Assembly: GCA_020638135.1 (NCBI GenBank)
Contig: JACKJE010000012.1
Location: 1 to 64,000 of the forward strand
Reading direction: 5' to 3'
DNA from: Methylobacteriaceae bacterium
GTDB taxonomy: Bacteria; Pseudomonadota; Alphaproteobacteria; Rhizobiales; Beijerinckiaceae
Length of the DNA: 64,000 nt
The notes under the pieces were generated by a model, which saw only the letters and a program-made list of their open reading frames with translations, had not been told where the DNA came from and made no database searches. Within the stretch, counting starts at the first letter, position 1. The number at the start of each line of letters is the position of its first letter. Of the stretch, positions 29,811 to 41,255 are shown piece after piece. The position numbers were made by a program, and so were the translations under genes.

Positions 29811-29825
29811 GGACAAAAAAAGAAC
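29811..29825. promoter_or_regulatory. Partly rebuilt recA SOS (LexA) box at the IS1595 junction
   Basis: GGAC-A7-GAAC. The alphaproteobacterial LexA box is GAAC-N7-GAAC; the GG comes from the tip of the inserted element and replaces GA of the ancestral half-site, leaving one mismatch. The other ancestral half, GAAC at 27345-27348, is now 2.5 kb away. Confidence 0.75.
29813..29820. repeat. Right target-site duplication of the IS1595-family element
   Basis: ACAAAAAA, identical to 27347-27354. Confidence 0.7.
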
Positions 29826-29853
29826 TTGGCAAATAGAACAAATCACGTACAGT
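29826..29853 (+). promoter_or_regulatory. Candidate recA core promoter
   Basis: TTGGCA (29826-29831), 16-base spacer, TACAGT (29848-29853). It directly abuts the LexA half-site, so the core promoter survived the insertion. Confidence 0.5.
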
Positions 29854-29912
29854 GCTTCCAGACGGCGGCGATTGCCCTATCCGACCCGCCCGTGCCAGAA
29901 GGAAAGCAGACC

Positions 29913-30992
<1,080 letters not shown>

Positions 30993-31127
30993 GATCGCGA
31001 CCCTCGCCGGCCGCGCCCCGCACGCCCGGATCGGCGAGGTCGCCGACGAGGCGCCGTGAGCCGCCCCTCGCGCGAAACAGGTCCGCCATCTCCGCGTTTC
31101 GCTCGACAGTTCCATGGCGCCCCGTTA

Positions 31128-31156
31128 GAAAGGCCCGGTTCAGCCGGGCCTTTCGC
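31128..31156 (+). terminator. Rho-independent terminator between recA and alaS
   Basis: AAAGGCCCGG, loop TTCAG, CCGGGCCTTT, followed by CGC: a 10-bp perfect stem, 135 bases after the recA stop. Confidence 0.8.
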
Positions 31157-31246
31157 TTGCGCGCGATCGGCGTCGCAAGACGTTGGGCTGAGACATGAAT
31201 TCGAACATGTGAGCAGGCAGGCCTCAGGGCCCCAGAGTTGGACCAG

Positions 31247-33903
<2,657 letters not shown>

Positions 33904-33907
<4 letters not shown>

Positions 33908-35130
33908 TCGCCCGTCGCCGCGCGCGCATCGCGCGGCTGCGGCGCCGCGTCCATTTCATTCTCGACAGCGGCGTCAACGATCACGCCGCACGTGTCGCGC
34001 ACGGTTTTCTGATTGCGCTCGTCATCGCCTCGGTCGTCGCCGTCGTGCTCGAGACCGTGCCGCAGCTGCATGAGCGCTACCAGATCGTGTTCGACGCGAT
34101 CGAATTCGTCGCGCTCGTCGGTTTCTCCATCGAATATGCGCTGCGCATCTGGAGCGCGCCCGATAGCGCGCCCTATTTCGGCTTGACGCCGTGGCGCGCG
34201 CGATTGGCTTACGCGCGCACGCCTTACGCCATCGTCGATCTCCTGACAGTCCTGCCTTTCTATCTCGGCCTGTTCCTGCCGGGCGATTTTCGCGTGCTGC
34301 TGCTGTTGCGGCTTGCGCGCTTCTTCAAGCTCGCGCGCTATTCGCCGGGCATGCGCTCGCTCGCCGCCGCGCTGAAGGCCGAGCGCAAGGCGCTCGGCGC
34401 CTCGGCCGTCATCATCTTCGGCGTCGTGCTCGTCATGGCCTCGGCCATGCACATTGCCGAACATGCCGCGCAACCCGACAAGTTCGGTTCGATCCCGGAA
34501 TCCATGTGGTGGGCGGTCGTCACCATCACGACGGTCGGCTATGGCGACGTGGTGCCGGTCACGATCATCGGCCGCATGATCGCGGGGTTCACCGCCTTCA
34601 TGGGCTTCCTGCTGCTCGCCCTGCCCGTCGGCATCGTCGCCACCGCCTTCGCGGAGGAAATCCATCGCCGCGAATTCGTCGTCACCTGGTCGATGATCGC
34701 GCATGTGCCGCTGTTTGCGACGCTCGACGCCTCCGAGATCGCCGAGATCATGCACTATCTTCGCGCGCAGACCGTTCCCGCCGGCACGATCGTCGTGCGG
34801 CGCGGCGAGGAAGCGCATTGCATGTATTTCGTCGCTGCCGGCGAGGTCGAGGTCGATCTGCCGCACAATGCGGTGCGGCTCGGCGAGGGCCAGTTCTTTG
34901 GCGAGATCGCCGTCATGCGCAAGACGCGCCGCACCGCGACCGTGCGCACCACCCTGCCCTCGAAACTGCTCGTGCTCGACGCCGGCGACCTCGGCACGTT
35001 GATGGCGCGCAACCCGGAAATCGGGCGCCGCATCGAGGAGGCGATCGCCGCCTATGGCGATGTCCCCGGAATCACGGCTCGAGGCGATATGACCGGGGAC
35101 GAGGTCGGACAGCCGCCGCAGGAAAGCTGA
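33904..35130 (+). CDS. Cyclic-nucleotide-binding potassium channel (MloK1-like)
   Basis: 408 residues. Six membrane segments: FLIALVIASVVAVVLETVPQ (S1), IEFVALVGFSIEYALRIWSA (S2), YAIVDLLTVLPFYLGLFLPG (S3), a modest S4 LLLLRLARFFKLARYSP, S5 ASAVIIFGVVLVMASAMHI, pore helix and K+ filter TITTVGYGDVVP, then S6 MIAGFTAFMGFLLLALPVGI. The C-terminal CNBD has the phosphate-binding cassette GEGQFFGEIAVMRKTRRTAT (about residues 325-344). The channel should pass K+ in response to cAMP or cGMP. It overlaps alaS by four bases, suggesting co-transcription. Confidence 0.93.
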
Positions 35131-35218
35131 ATACCGCGACCTTGCGCCAGTCGAAGCGCAAGCCGCCCGCGCATGCGTAGGATTTTCCAGACGATCGCGC
35201 GCGGACGATCGGCGCCGG

Positions 35219-35893
35219 TCAGCCGTCCCGCATTGCCGCGGCGCCGCTGACACTTGCTCCGGTCTGGGCGGACATCAGGCTGCGAAACAGCGCAATGTGC
35301 TGGCGCGGCAGGGCGTCTTTTTCGCCCTGCCCCAGCTGGCCCCAATGGGCGACAACCCAGCGGTCGAGCGTTTCGAGCAGCGACATCGTCGAATCGATCA
35401 GCAGCGATTGCGGCAGATCGGTCCGCACGACCCCCAGGGCTTGGCCGCGCTCGACGATGAGCGTCACCCATTTTCTCGCCGCCAGAAAAAGTCGTCCGGT
35501 CGCCGATCCCTGTCCCGGATCGTTGCGCAAGCGATAGAACATGCCGCCGAATTGCACGAGCCATGCGTTCCGGTCGACGACGGCGATGGCGCGTCGATAG
35601 AGCTCCTCGAACGCGCCCCAGAACGTGTCCGCATCGAGCGCCGCCGGATCGAAGCCGCCGATTTCCCTGAAGAGGACGGCGAGCGACCGCTCGATCATCG
35701 TCGTGAAGAGATCGGCCTTGTCGTCGAAATAATAGTAGAGCGAGCTTTTGCTCATCCCCGACTTTTCGAGAATGCGATTGAGCGACGCGCCGTCGAAGCC
35801 ATGCGCGGCAAATTCCTCCGCGGCGCTCTCGAACAGGCGCGTCTGGCGATCGGCATCGAGCTTGTCCAGGCGGCGACTCACGGGATTGACCAT
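35219..35893 (-). CDS. TetR-family repressor
   Basis: 224 residues from MVNPVSRRLDKLDADRQTRL. The HTH is GFDGASLNRILEKSGMSKSS followed by LYYYFDDKADLFTTMI, the classic TetR pattern; the rest is a helical ligand-binding domain. It is divergent from the FAD monooxygenase at 36002, with a perfect 16-base inverted repeat between them, so it probably represses both genes until the monooxygenase substrate appears. Confidence 0.92.
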   Translation of the reverse strand: MVNPVSRRLDKLDADRQTRLFESAAEEFAAHGFDGASLNRILEKSGMSKSSLYYYFDDKADLFTTMIERSLAVLFREIGGFDPAALDADTFWGAFEELYRRAIAVVDRNAWLVQFGGMFYRLRNDPGQGSATGRLFLAARKWVTLIVERGQALGVVRTDLPQSLLIDSTMSLLETLDRWVVAHWGQLGQGEKDALPRQHIALFRSLMSAQTGASVSGAAAMRDG

Positions 35894-35911
35894 AGCCCAT
35901 TCCCGCACTAC

Positions 35912-35948
35912 AAACCATAGTGTGTACCATCAGTACACACTATGGTTT
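35912..35948. promoter_or_regulatory. TetR operator between regulator and FAD monooxygenase
   Basis: AAACCATAGTGTGTAC, spacer CATCA, GTACACACTATGGTTT: 16 bases per arm without mismatch. It lies 19 bases from the regulator start, within the divergent promoter region. Confidence 0.85.
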
Positions 35949-36001
35949 AAGCTGACCGCCGCCGATCGTCCGGCCGGCGCCGAAGACGAAAGGAAGCCGC
36001 C

Positions 36002-37183
36002 ATGAAGATTGCGATCAGCGGAGCGGGAATCGCCGGGGCGACGCTGGCCTACTGGTTGCGGCGCGCCGGCCACGAGCCGGTCCTGATCGAGCGCGCGCCG
36101 GCTCTCAGGACTGGCGGATACATCATGGATTTCTGGGGGGTCGGCTATTCGGTCGCCGAGCGGATGGGCATTCTGCCTGCCGTGCGCCAGGCCGGCTATC
36201 AGGTCGAGGAGGTCCGCTTCCTTGCCGACGACGGGCGCAGGGTCGCCGGCTTCGCCGTCGATGCGCTGCGCGATCTGACCAGGGGGCGGATGACGAGCGT
36301 GGCGCGGGGCGATCTCGCGTCGGAAATCTATCGCGCGATCGAAGGCCGCGTCGAAACCCTGTTCGACGACCAGATTTCGGCGATCCACGAACACGACGAC
36401 GGCGTGCAGATCGTGCTGCAGAGCGGCGGGACGCGCGATGTCGATCTGCTCATCGGCGCCGACGGCCTGCGCTCCCGCGTGCGCGAACTGGCCTTCGGGC
36501 CGCAGGATCGTTTCGAAAAAGACCTCGGCTATCGCTTCGCCGTATTCGAGACCGCCGGCTACGCGCCGCGCGACGAAAATGTCTATGTCGTGCACGCTGC
36601 GGCCTCGCGGCAGATCGGCCGCTTCGCGCTGCGTGGCGGCCGAACGCTGTTCCTGCTCGTGTTCGGAAGCGAACGCGCAAACGGCGTCGAGCCGACCGGC
36701 TCTGCCGAAGTCCGCGCGCTGCTCAGGACGATCTTCGCTGACGCGGGATGGGAGACGGACCGTATCCTGGCGGCAATGGACACAACCGACGATCTCTATT
36801 TCGATCGCGTCAGCCAGATACGCATGCCCTCATGGCGCCGCGGGCGCATCGCACTCGTCGGCGATGCGGCCATGGCGGTGTCGTTTCTCGCCGGCGAGGG
36901 CGCCGGGCTCGCGATGACGGGCGCCTATGTGCTGGCCGGTGAAATCGCGCGCGCCGCGGGCGATTACGAACAGGCGTTCGCGGCCTACGAGGCCCGGCTG
37001 CGGCCTTTCATCGAGGGCAAGCAGAAGACCGCCGAGAATTTCGCTTCGACTTTCGTTCCGCAGACCGAATTCGGCATATGGCTGCGCAATCAGGCGACCA
37101 GATTGATGGCTCTGCCCGGCGCAGCCAATCTCATGCTGGGCAAGAGTCTCAGCGACAATTTTGAGCTGCCCGAATATGCGTGA
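36002..37183 (+). CDS. FAD-dependent aromatic-hydroxylase-type monooxygenase
   Basis: 393 residues. GxGxxG FAD motif ISGAGIAGATLAYWLRRAGH (residues 5-24), ligand-proximal DLLIGADGLRSRVRELAFGP (the DG motif that binds both FAD and NADPH) and the third motif GRIALVGDAAMAVSFLAGEG (GD motif). These three define group A flavoprotein hydroxylases such as PHBH and TetX. AGGAAGCCGCC precedes the ATG. Control by the divergent TetR repressor suggests an inducible detoxification or aromatic-degradation enzyme; the substrate is unknown. Confidence 0.92.
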   Translation: MKIAISGAGIAGATLAYWLRRAGHEPVLIERAPALRTGGYIMDFWGVGYSVAERMGILPAVRQAGYQVEEVRFLADDGRRVAGFAVDALRDLTRGRMTSVARGDLASEIYRAIEGRVETLFDDQISAIHEHDDGVQIVLQSGGTRDVDLLIGADGLRSRVRELAFGPQDRFEKDLGYRFAVFETAGYAPRDENVYVVHAAASRQIGRFALRGGRTLFLLVFGSERANGVEPTGSAEVRALLRTIFADAGWETDRILAAMDTTDDLYFDRVSQIRMPSWRRGRIALVGDAAMAVSFLAGEGAGLAMTGAYVLAGEIARAAGDYEQAFAAYEARLRPFIEGKQKTAENFASTFVPQTEFGIWLRNQATRLMALPGAANLMLGKSLSDNFELPEYA

Positions 37184-37209
37184 GTGAAGATCGAACGGCG
37201 CGCGCCGAT

Positions 37210-38310
37210 CTAGCGACTGCAGATTGCGCGCAGCGCCAGCCAGTCGCCTGCTGACAGCAAGGGTTCGCCCGTCGCCTGCGTCGTTTCGTTTTCCAGACGG
37301 TCCTGCCGATCGCGCGTGAGCGGATGGTCGCGCAGGAAGTCGAGCGGCGTCGAGCCTTCTTGCGCCTCGATGCGCTTGAGAATATCGCCGAGCGCGCGCG
37401 CCGGCCGGCCGGCCTTGGTCAGGACGGCGGCGGCGAAATCGTCGGCCTGTGTTTCCGCCTCGCGCGAATAGGCCGCAGACAGAGAGGCGCGCGCCGCCGC
37501 CGAAATCGCGCCCGCGCCGAAGGCCCCGCCGGTGACCACGCCGATCGCCAGCGCCGCTCCCCCTTCCCGCAAAGCTGCGCGAAGTCCGTCGCGATGCGCG
37601 ACATGGCCGAATTCATGCGCCAGCACGCCCGCGAGTTCGTCGGGCGATTGCGCGCTCTCGATCAGGCCGCGCAGCAGATAGACGCGCCCGCCCGGCAGCG
37701 CGAAAGCGTTCTGCACGGGCGAGGCGAGAACGCCGACCTGCACGTCGAGTGGAATGCCGGCCAGGACCTTGAGCTTGTCGACCAGCTTGCCCAGCGCCGC
37801 CTCGCCGGCCGGCGAGACGCAGGCCCCGCCCTTGAAGCGCGACCGCGCCTGCGAATCCGCGGCCGCGCCGATCTGCTTCTCGACGCCGGCCGGCACGAGC
37901 GGCGCGAGCCGGTCGGCGATCGCGGGAATGACGATCCAGACGAGCGCGGCGATCACGACCACGCCCGACGTCGCAATCGCTGCGATCCGCCAGCGCGCCT
38001 CGCGCTTCTCCTGCACGTCGCCTTCGAGCAGCCGGCAGCGTTGTCGTACGGCGGCGACGGCGGCGGCGTCGGAAATCTCGCACCAGGCCTTTGGCGGCGC
38101 GGTGAGCGCGCGGATGCGCAGCGGGCCCGACGCCGAGCCCACGCGCCTGACGTCGGCGAGCGCCCAAGCGGAAACGAACGCGCCGTTTTCGAAAATCTGC
38201 AGCGTGTCGCCGAGCCTGAGGTCGACGCGCCGCGGCGCCTCCGCGCCGTCGCAATAGAGCTGGCCGCGCGCTTCGACGGCGCGGTTTGCGTCAGGCGGCG
38301 AAAGGCTCAC
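37210..38310 (-). CDS. M48-family metalloprotease, membrane-anchored
   Basis: 366 residues. The N-terminal 85 residues form a small beta-rich domain (LYCDGAEAPRRVDLRLGDTL); one membrane helix follows, WRIAAIATSGVVVIAALVWI (about residues 107-126); then a periplasmic peptidase with the zinc site VLAHEFGHVAHRDG and the downstream ligand region YSREAETQADDFA. The order matches BepA/LoiP-like M48 proteases with an extra N-terminal domain. It probably degrades misfolded envelope proteins. It is convergent with the monooxygenase. Confidence 0.9.
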   Translation of the reverse strand: MSLSPPDANRAVEARGQLYCDGAEAPRRVDLRLGDTLQIFENGAFVSAWALADVRRVGSASGPLRIRALTAPPKAWCEISDAAAVAAVRQRCRLLEGDVQEKREARWRIAAIATSGVVVIAALVWIVIPAIADRLAPLVPAGVEKQIGAAADSQARSRFKGGACVSPAGEAALGKLVDKLKVLAGIPLDVQVGVLASPVQNAFALPGGRVYLLRGLIESAQSPDELAGVLAHEFGHVAHRDGLRAALREGGAALAIGVVTGGAFGAGAISAAARASLSAAYSREAETQADDFAAAVLTKAGRPARALGDILKRIEAQEGSTPLDFLRDHPLTRDRQDRLENETTQATGEPLLSAGDWLALRAICSR

Positions 38311-38459
38311 GGACGTGCTTCCCGTATTCCAACACTATTATCCTAGACCCGACAAGGCGCCGCATGCGTGCCCGCGCGCACGCGGCGATGCGTTGATTTC
38401 GAGCAACGCGCGCCCGGCGCGGCGCCGATAATCTGCATGAAACAAGGGAAGGTTCGGCC

Positions 38460-38885
38460 ATGTTCAAATCCATTCTCGCCCCCGTCGACCTCGCTGAGCC
38501 CGCCCCCGCGCAGCCGGCCATCCGCGCCGCGGTCGAATTCGCCAATGTCGCGGGTGGTCGCGTGCGGCTGATCAACGTGCAATCGTTGCTGCCGGCGACC
38601 TTCATGGACTATGTGCCGGCCGATTTCGACGAGATGCAGAAGGTGAACGCCGAAAAGGCGCTGGCCGACATGCTGAAGGACGTGAACCTGCCGGCCGACC
38701 GCCTCTCCAGCGTCGTGCGCATCGGCGGCGTCTATCCGGAAATTCTTGCCGAGGCCAAGGAATGGGGCGCCGACCTCGTGGTGATCGGCTCGCACCGGCC
38801 GGCAATGTCGACGTACCTGTTGGGGTCTAATGCGACCACCGTGGTGCGGCATGCGGCATGCTCGGTGCTGGTGGTCAGGGAGTAA
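38460..38885 (+). CDS. Universal stress protein (UspA family)
   Basis: 141 residues, intact. MFKSILAPVDLAEPAPAQPA starts the Rossmann-like fold; the nucleotide-binding tail GSHRPAMSTYLLGSNATTVV with CSVLVVRE follows the G-2x-G-9x-G(S/T) logic of ATP-binding Usps. A single-domain stress-response protein in the cytoplasm. AGGGAAGG precedes the ATG. A family A repeat separates it from the convergent MoxR gene. Confidence 0.93.
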   Translation: MFKSILAPVDLAEPAPAQPAIRAAVEFANVAGGRVRLINVQSLLPATFMDYVPADFDEMQKVNAEKALADMLKDVNLPADRLSSVVRIGGVYPEILAEAKEWGADLVVIGSHRPAMSTYLLGSNATTVVRHAACSVLVVRE

Positions 38886-38904
38886 GGGCGGCTCCAGCAC
38901 CCGT

Positions 38905-38944
38905 CATCCTGAGGAGCGGCCATCAGGCCGCGTCTCGAAGGATG
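38905..38944 (+). repeat. Dispersed hairpin repeat family A, copy 3
   Basis: CATCCTGAGGAGC, inner arms GCGGCC/GGCCGC, GCGTCTCGAAGGATG, located at the junction of the convergent usp and moxR-type genes. Confidence 0.88.
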
Positions 38945-38974
38945 AAGGCGGGAGGCGGCGGAGAGTCCGCCCTC

Positions 38975-39817
38975 TCACCGCTCCCGGCGATTCAAAAACG
39001 CCAGCCGCTCGAACAGATGCACGTCCTGCTCGTTCTTCAAGAGCGCGCCGTGCAGCGGCGGGATGAGTTTCTTCGGATCGCGCTCGCGCAGCATTTCCGG
39101 GCCGATGTCTTCGTTGAGCAGCAGCTTCAGCCAGTCCAGCAGTTCCGAGGTCGAGGGCTTCTTCTTCAGGCCCGGCACGTCGCGCACCTCGAAGAAGATG
39201 CGCAGCGCCTCTTCCACCAGCCTTTTCTTGATGTTGGGGAAATGCACGTCGACGATCTGCTCCATCGTCTCGGCGTCGGGGAACTTGATGTAGTGGAAGA
39301 AGCAGCGGCGCAGGAAGGCGTCCGGCAATTCCTTCTCGTTGTTGGAGGTGATGACGACGATCGGGCGTTTGGCCGCCTTGATGTTCTCGCCGGTCTCGTA
39401 GACGTGGAACTCCATGCGGTCGAGTTCGAGCAGCAGGTCGTTCGGAAATTCGATGTCGGCCTTGTCGATCTCGTCGATCAGCAGCACCGGGCGCTGCTCG
39501 GAGGCGAAGGCCTCCCACATCTTGCCGCGCTTGATGTAATTGTGAATGTCCGACACGCGGGGATCGCCGAGCTGCGAGTCGCGCAGACGCGAGACCGCGT
39601 CATATTCGTAGAGGCCCTGCTGCGCCTTGGTGGTCGACTTGATGTGCCAGGTCAGCAGCGGCGCGCCGATCGCTTTCGCGACTTCCTCCGCCAGCACCGT
39701 CTTGCCGGTGCCGGGCTCGCCCTTCACGAGCAGCGGACGCTCGAGCACGATCGAGGCGTTGACCGCGACCTTGAGATCTTCGGTCGCGACGTAATCCTTG
39801 GTTCCGGTGAAACGCAT
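38975..39817 (-). CDS. MoxR-family AAA+ ATPase
   Basis: 280 residues from MRFTGTKDYVATEDLKVAVN. Walker A LLVKGEPGTGKTVLAEEVAK (around residue 35), Walker B PVLLIDEIDKAD, sensor 1 PIVVITSNNEKELPDAF and the arginine finger region LRRCFFHYIKFPD. MoxR ATPases work as chaperones with a vWA/CoxE partner to mature metal cofactor enzymes; the CoxE-like protein encoded at 41256 is the probable partner. The start 39817 is preferred over upstream in-frame codons because the family begins MRFTGT. Confidence 0.93.
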   Translation of the reverse strand: MRFTGTKDYVATEDLKVAVNASIVLERPLLVKGEPGTGKTVLAEEVAKAIGAPLLTWHIKSTTKAQQGLYEYDAVSRLRDSQLGDPRVSDIHNYIKRGKMWEAFASEQRPVLLIDEIDKADIEFPNDLLLELDRMEFHVYETGENIKAAKRPIVVITSNNEKELPDAFLRRCFFHYIKFPDAETMEQIVDVHFPNIKKRLVEEALRIFFEVRDVPGLKKKPSTSELLDWLKLLLNEDIGPEMLRERDPKKLIPPLHGALLKNEQDVHLFERLAFLNRRER

Positions 39818-39891
39818 TTGAGCCCCTTGGGTTGTTAATCGCCAAGTTAAACGGGGCCGACGGGCGGGGCAAGCCGGGCCGCGGCGACCGA

Positions 39892-40188
39892 TCACCGCCG
39901 GCGCCGGTCCTTCAGCGCGCGCGAGGTCGCTGTGCTCTCATGGAAATCGGGATGCTTGGCGGCGATCCAGCGAACGAAGGTCGCGATATCGGGCTGCGCC
40001 CGCAAAGCCGCGATCGTGTGGAAATCGTCCTTCAGCTCGCGCTCGGTCAATACCGTGTGGATCTTGCGGTGGCAGATCGGATGCAGCACAACGGTCTCCC
40101 GTCCCTTGTAGGTGCGGGGAACGAGATGGTGCTCTTCGACGCGCGCGCCAAGGGAACGCGCGCACAGCGGGCAGATGCGCGCCGCCAA
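39892..40188 (-). CDS. HNH-type endonuclease-like protein
   Basis: 98 residues from a TTG start (AARICPLCARSLG), one base after the cytochrome c stop. The domain shows CPLC, EEHHLVPRTYKGRE and LHPICHRKIH, i.e. the two CxxC-like zinc elements and the HH..N/P..H HNH core, followed by a helical tail. Such small HNH proteins occur singly in many Hyphomicrobiales; their target is unknown. The coupling to a cytochrome c gene appears incidental. Confidence 0.82.
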   Translation of the reverse strand: MAARICPLCARSLGARVEEHHLVPRTYKGRETVVLHPICHRKIHTVLTERELKDDFHTIAALRAQPDIATFVRWIAAKHPDFHESTATSRALKDRRRR

Positions 40189-40189
40189 A

Positions 40190-40504
40190 CTATTTCCGCT
40201 GGATCTTCGCGAGATAGCGCAGGAAATCCTGCGCCTGCCGCGGCGTCAGCTTCACGCGCGGCATGCCCTCGGCATGGCCGACGATAATGCCCTCGACCAG
40301 AGATTCCTGCAGGTTCTCGAGCGGATATTTCTGCGCCAGCGTGCGGAACGGCGGCGCCTCGGGCTTGGGGCTCGCCCCCCTCACGCCGATCGAATGGCAG
40401 ACCTTGCACTGCTGGGCGATGCGCAGGCCGGCGGCCGTGCCGGACGCGGCCTGGGCGGATGGGGCGGCAAGCAGAAGCGTAGCGAGAATCAGGAGGGTGC
40501 GCAT
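40190..40504 (-). CDS. Small c-type cytochrome
   Basis: 104 residues. The signal peptide MRTLLILATLLLAAPSAQA directs export; the mature protein has one haem-attachment site CKVCH (QQCKVCHSIG) and a likely distal ligand Met in HAEGMPRVKLT. Class I monohaem cytochrome, periplasmic. The start was chosen at the signal peptide, 51 codons inside a longer open frame. The downstream HNH gene follows one base after the stop. Confidence 0.9.
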   Translation of the reverse strand: MRTLLILATLLLAAPSAQAASGTAAGLRIAQQCKVCHSIGVRGASPKPEAPPFRTLAQKYPLENLQESLVEGIIVGHAEGMPRVKLTPRQAQDFLRYLAKIQRK

Positions 40505-40808
40505 GGCGGCACTGTGCGGTTCGGCCGTCTTGCACGCAATATGTGGGGACCGGCGTCGCCCGGCAGCCGACGCGGCGCGCGGTCGAAACAAGCGCCCGCG
40601 ACGGTCGATCCACGCGCAGAATTCACTTCGCGCATAGCTTGCCCGCAAGCCCTGCATATTCGGCGTTGGTCGCGCGACGGCGCGGCGCTAGGTGCGGGAC
40701 ATCGCGCACAATCCTGGAAACGCAGCGTTTTCGCTTACGAACACCGGGCTGGATGCGCGTCCGCGCCGCAGGCGATCGAGACTCGCGCGGCCAAAACGGG
40801 GGAGCGCC
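40505..40808. other. Intergenic region, no gene seen
   Basis: 304 bases between the divergent cytochrome c and secreted-protein genes. Both promoters must lie here, but I cannot place them with confidence, and no repeat or RNA signature stands out. Confidence 0.4.
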
Positions 40809-41135
40809 ATGAGACGGCTATTCATCATCCTCGCCCTGCCCGTATCTGTCGCATTGACGTCAGGCGAAGCACGCGCGCAGCCGCCGGGCGGCCCCGGTTC
40901 GGAACCGATTGCAAGCCCGTTTCAACCGGTCATCGATGTCGGCATCGGTCCACTCACGCGATCCGAACCCTTTCCGGACGATTTCGTGGGTGAACCGTTT
41001 ATCGTGTGCAATTCGAGCGGATGCCCGCGCCTGACGAACATCCGCCTCGGTCCACACCCCGAGGGCCCGTTCGGCGCGAGCGCGGTCGGCGCCGGCACCG
41101 GCGGGGCTGGCGGGCCTGGCGCTGCGGCGGACTGA
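40809..41135 (+). CDS. Hypothetical secreted protein
   Basis: 108 residues. Signal peptide MRRLFIILALPVSVALTSGEARA, then a Pro/Gly-rich chain with FVGEPFIVCNSSGCPRLTNI (two cysteines that could pair) and a Gly/Ala-rich end GAGTGGAGGPGAAAD. GGGGGAGC precedes the ATG. I recognise no family. Confidence 0.65.
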   Translation: MRRLFIILALPVSVALTSGEARAQPPGGPGSEPIASPFQPVIDVGIGPLTRSEPFPDDFVGEPFIVCNSSGCPRLTNIRLGPHPEGPFGASAVGAGTGGAGGPGAAAD

Positions 41136-41255
41136 TCCCGCAAGAGCGGCGCGCGATCCTTCGCGCGCCGACGCGTGTTGCAACCGCGCCGGCCATTCGG
41201 GGCGCCGTCGATGGCCGCGCTCGACCTTCTGCCTTCGACGTGGCATCTTCCCCCC

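Larger units (their letters stand above)
27355..29812 (+). mobile_element. IS1595-family insertion sequence with passenger genes
   Basis: 2458 bp between eight-base direct repeats ACAAAAAA. Near-terminal inverted repeats at 27359-27378 and 29789-29808 match at 18 of 20 positions. It encodes an ISXO2/IS1595-type transposase on the plus strand and, on the minus strand, a trypsin-like serine protease followed nine bases later by a 59-residue protein. The protease part is visibly less GC-rich than the surrounding chromosome, which fits a separate origin. Removing the element and one repeat copy restores a perfect GAAC-A7-GAAC SOS box in front of recA. Confidence 0.9.

Noticed and set aside
29822..29839. 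GAAC...GAAC in front of recA as a second SOS box
   Set aside because: The half-sites are 10 bases apart, not the required 7; the junction-spanning GGAC-A7-GAAC is the better candidate.
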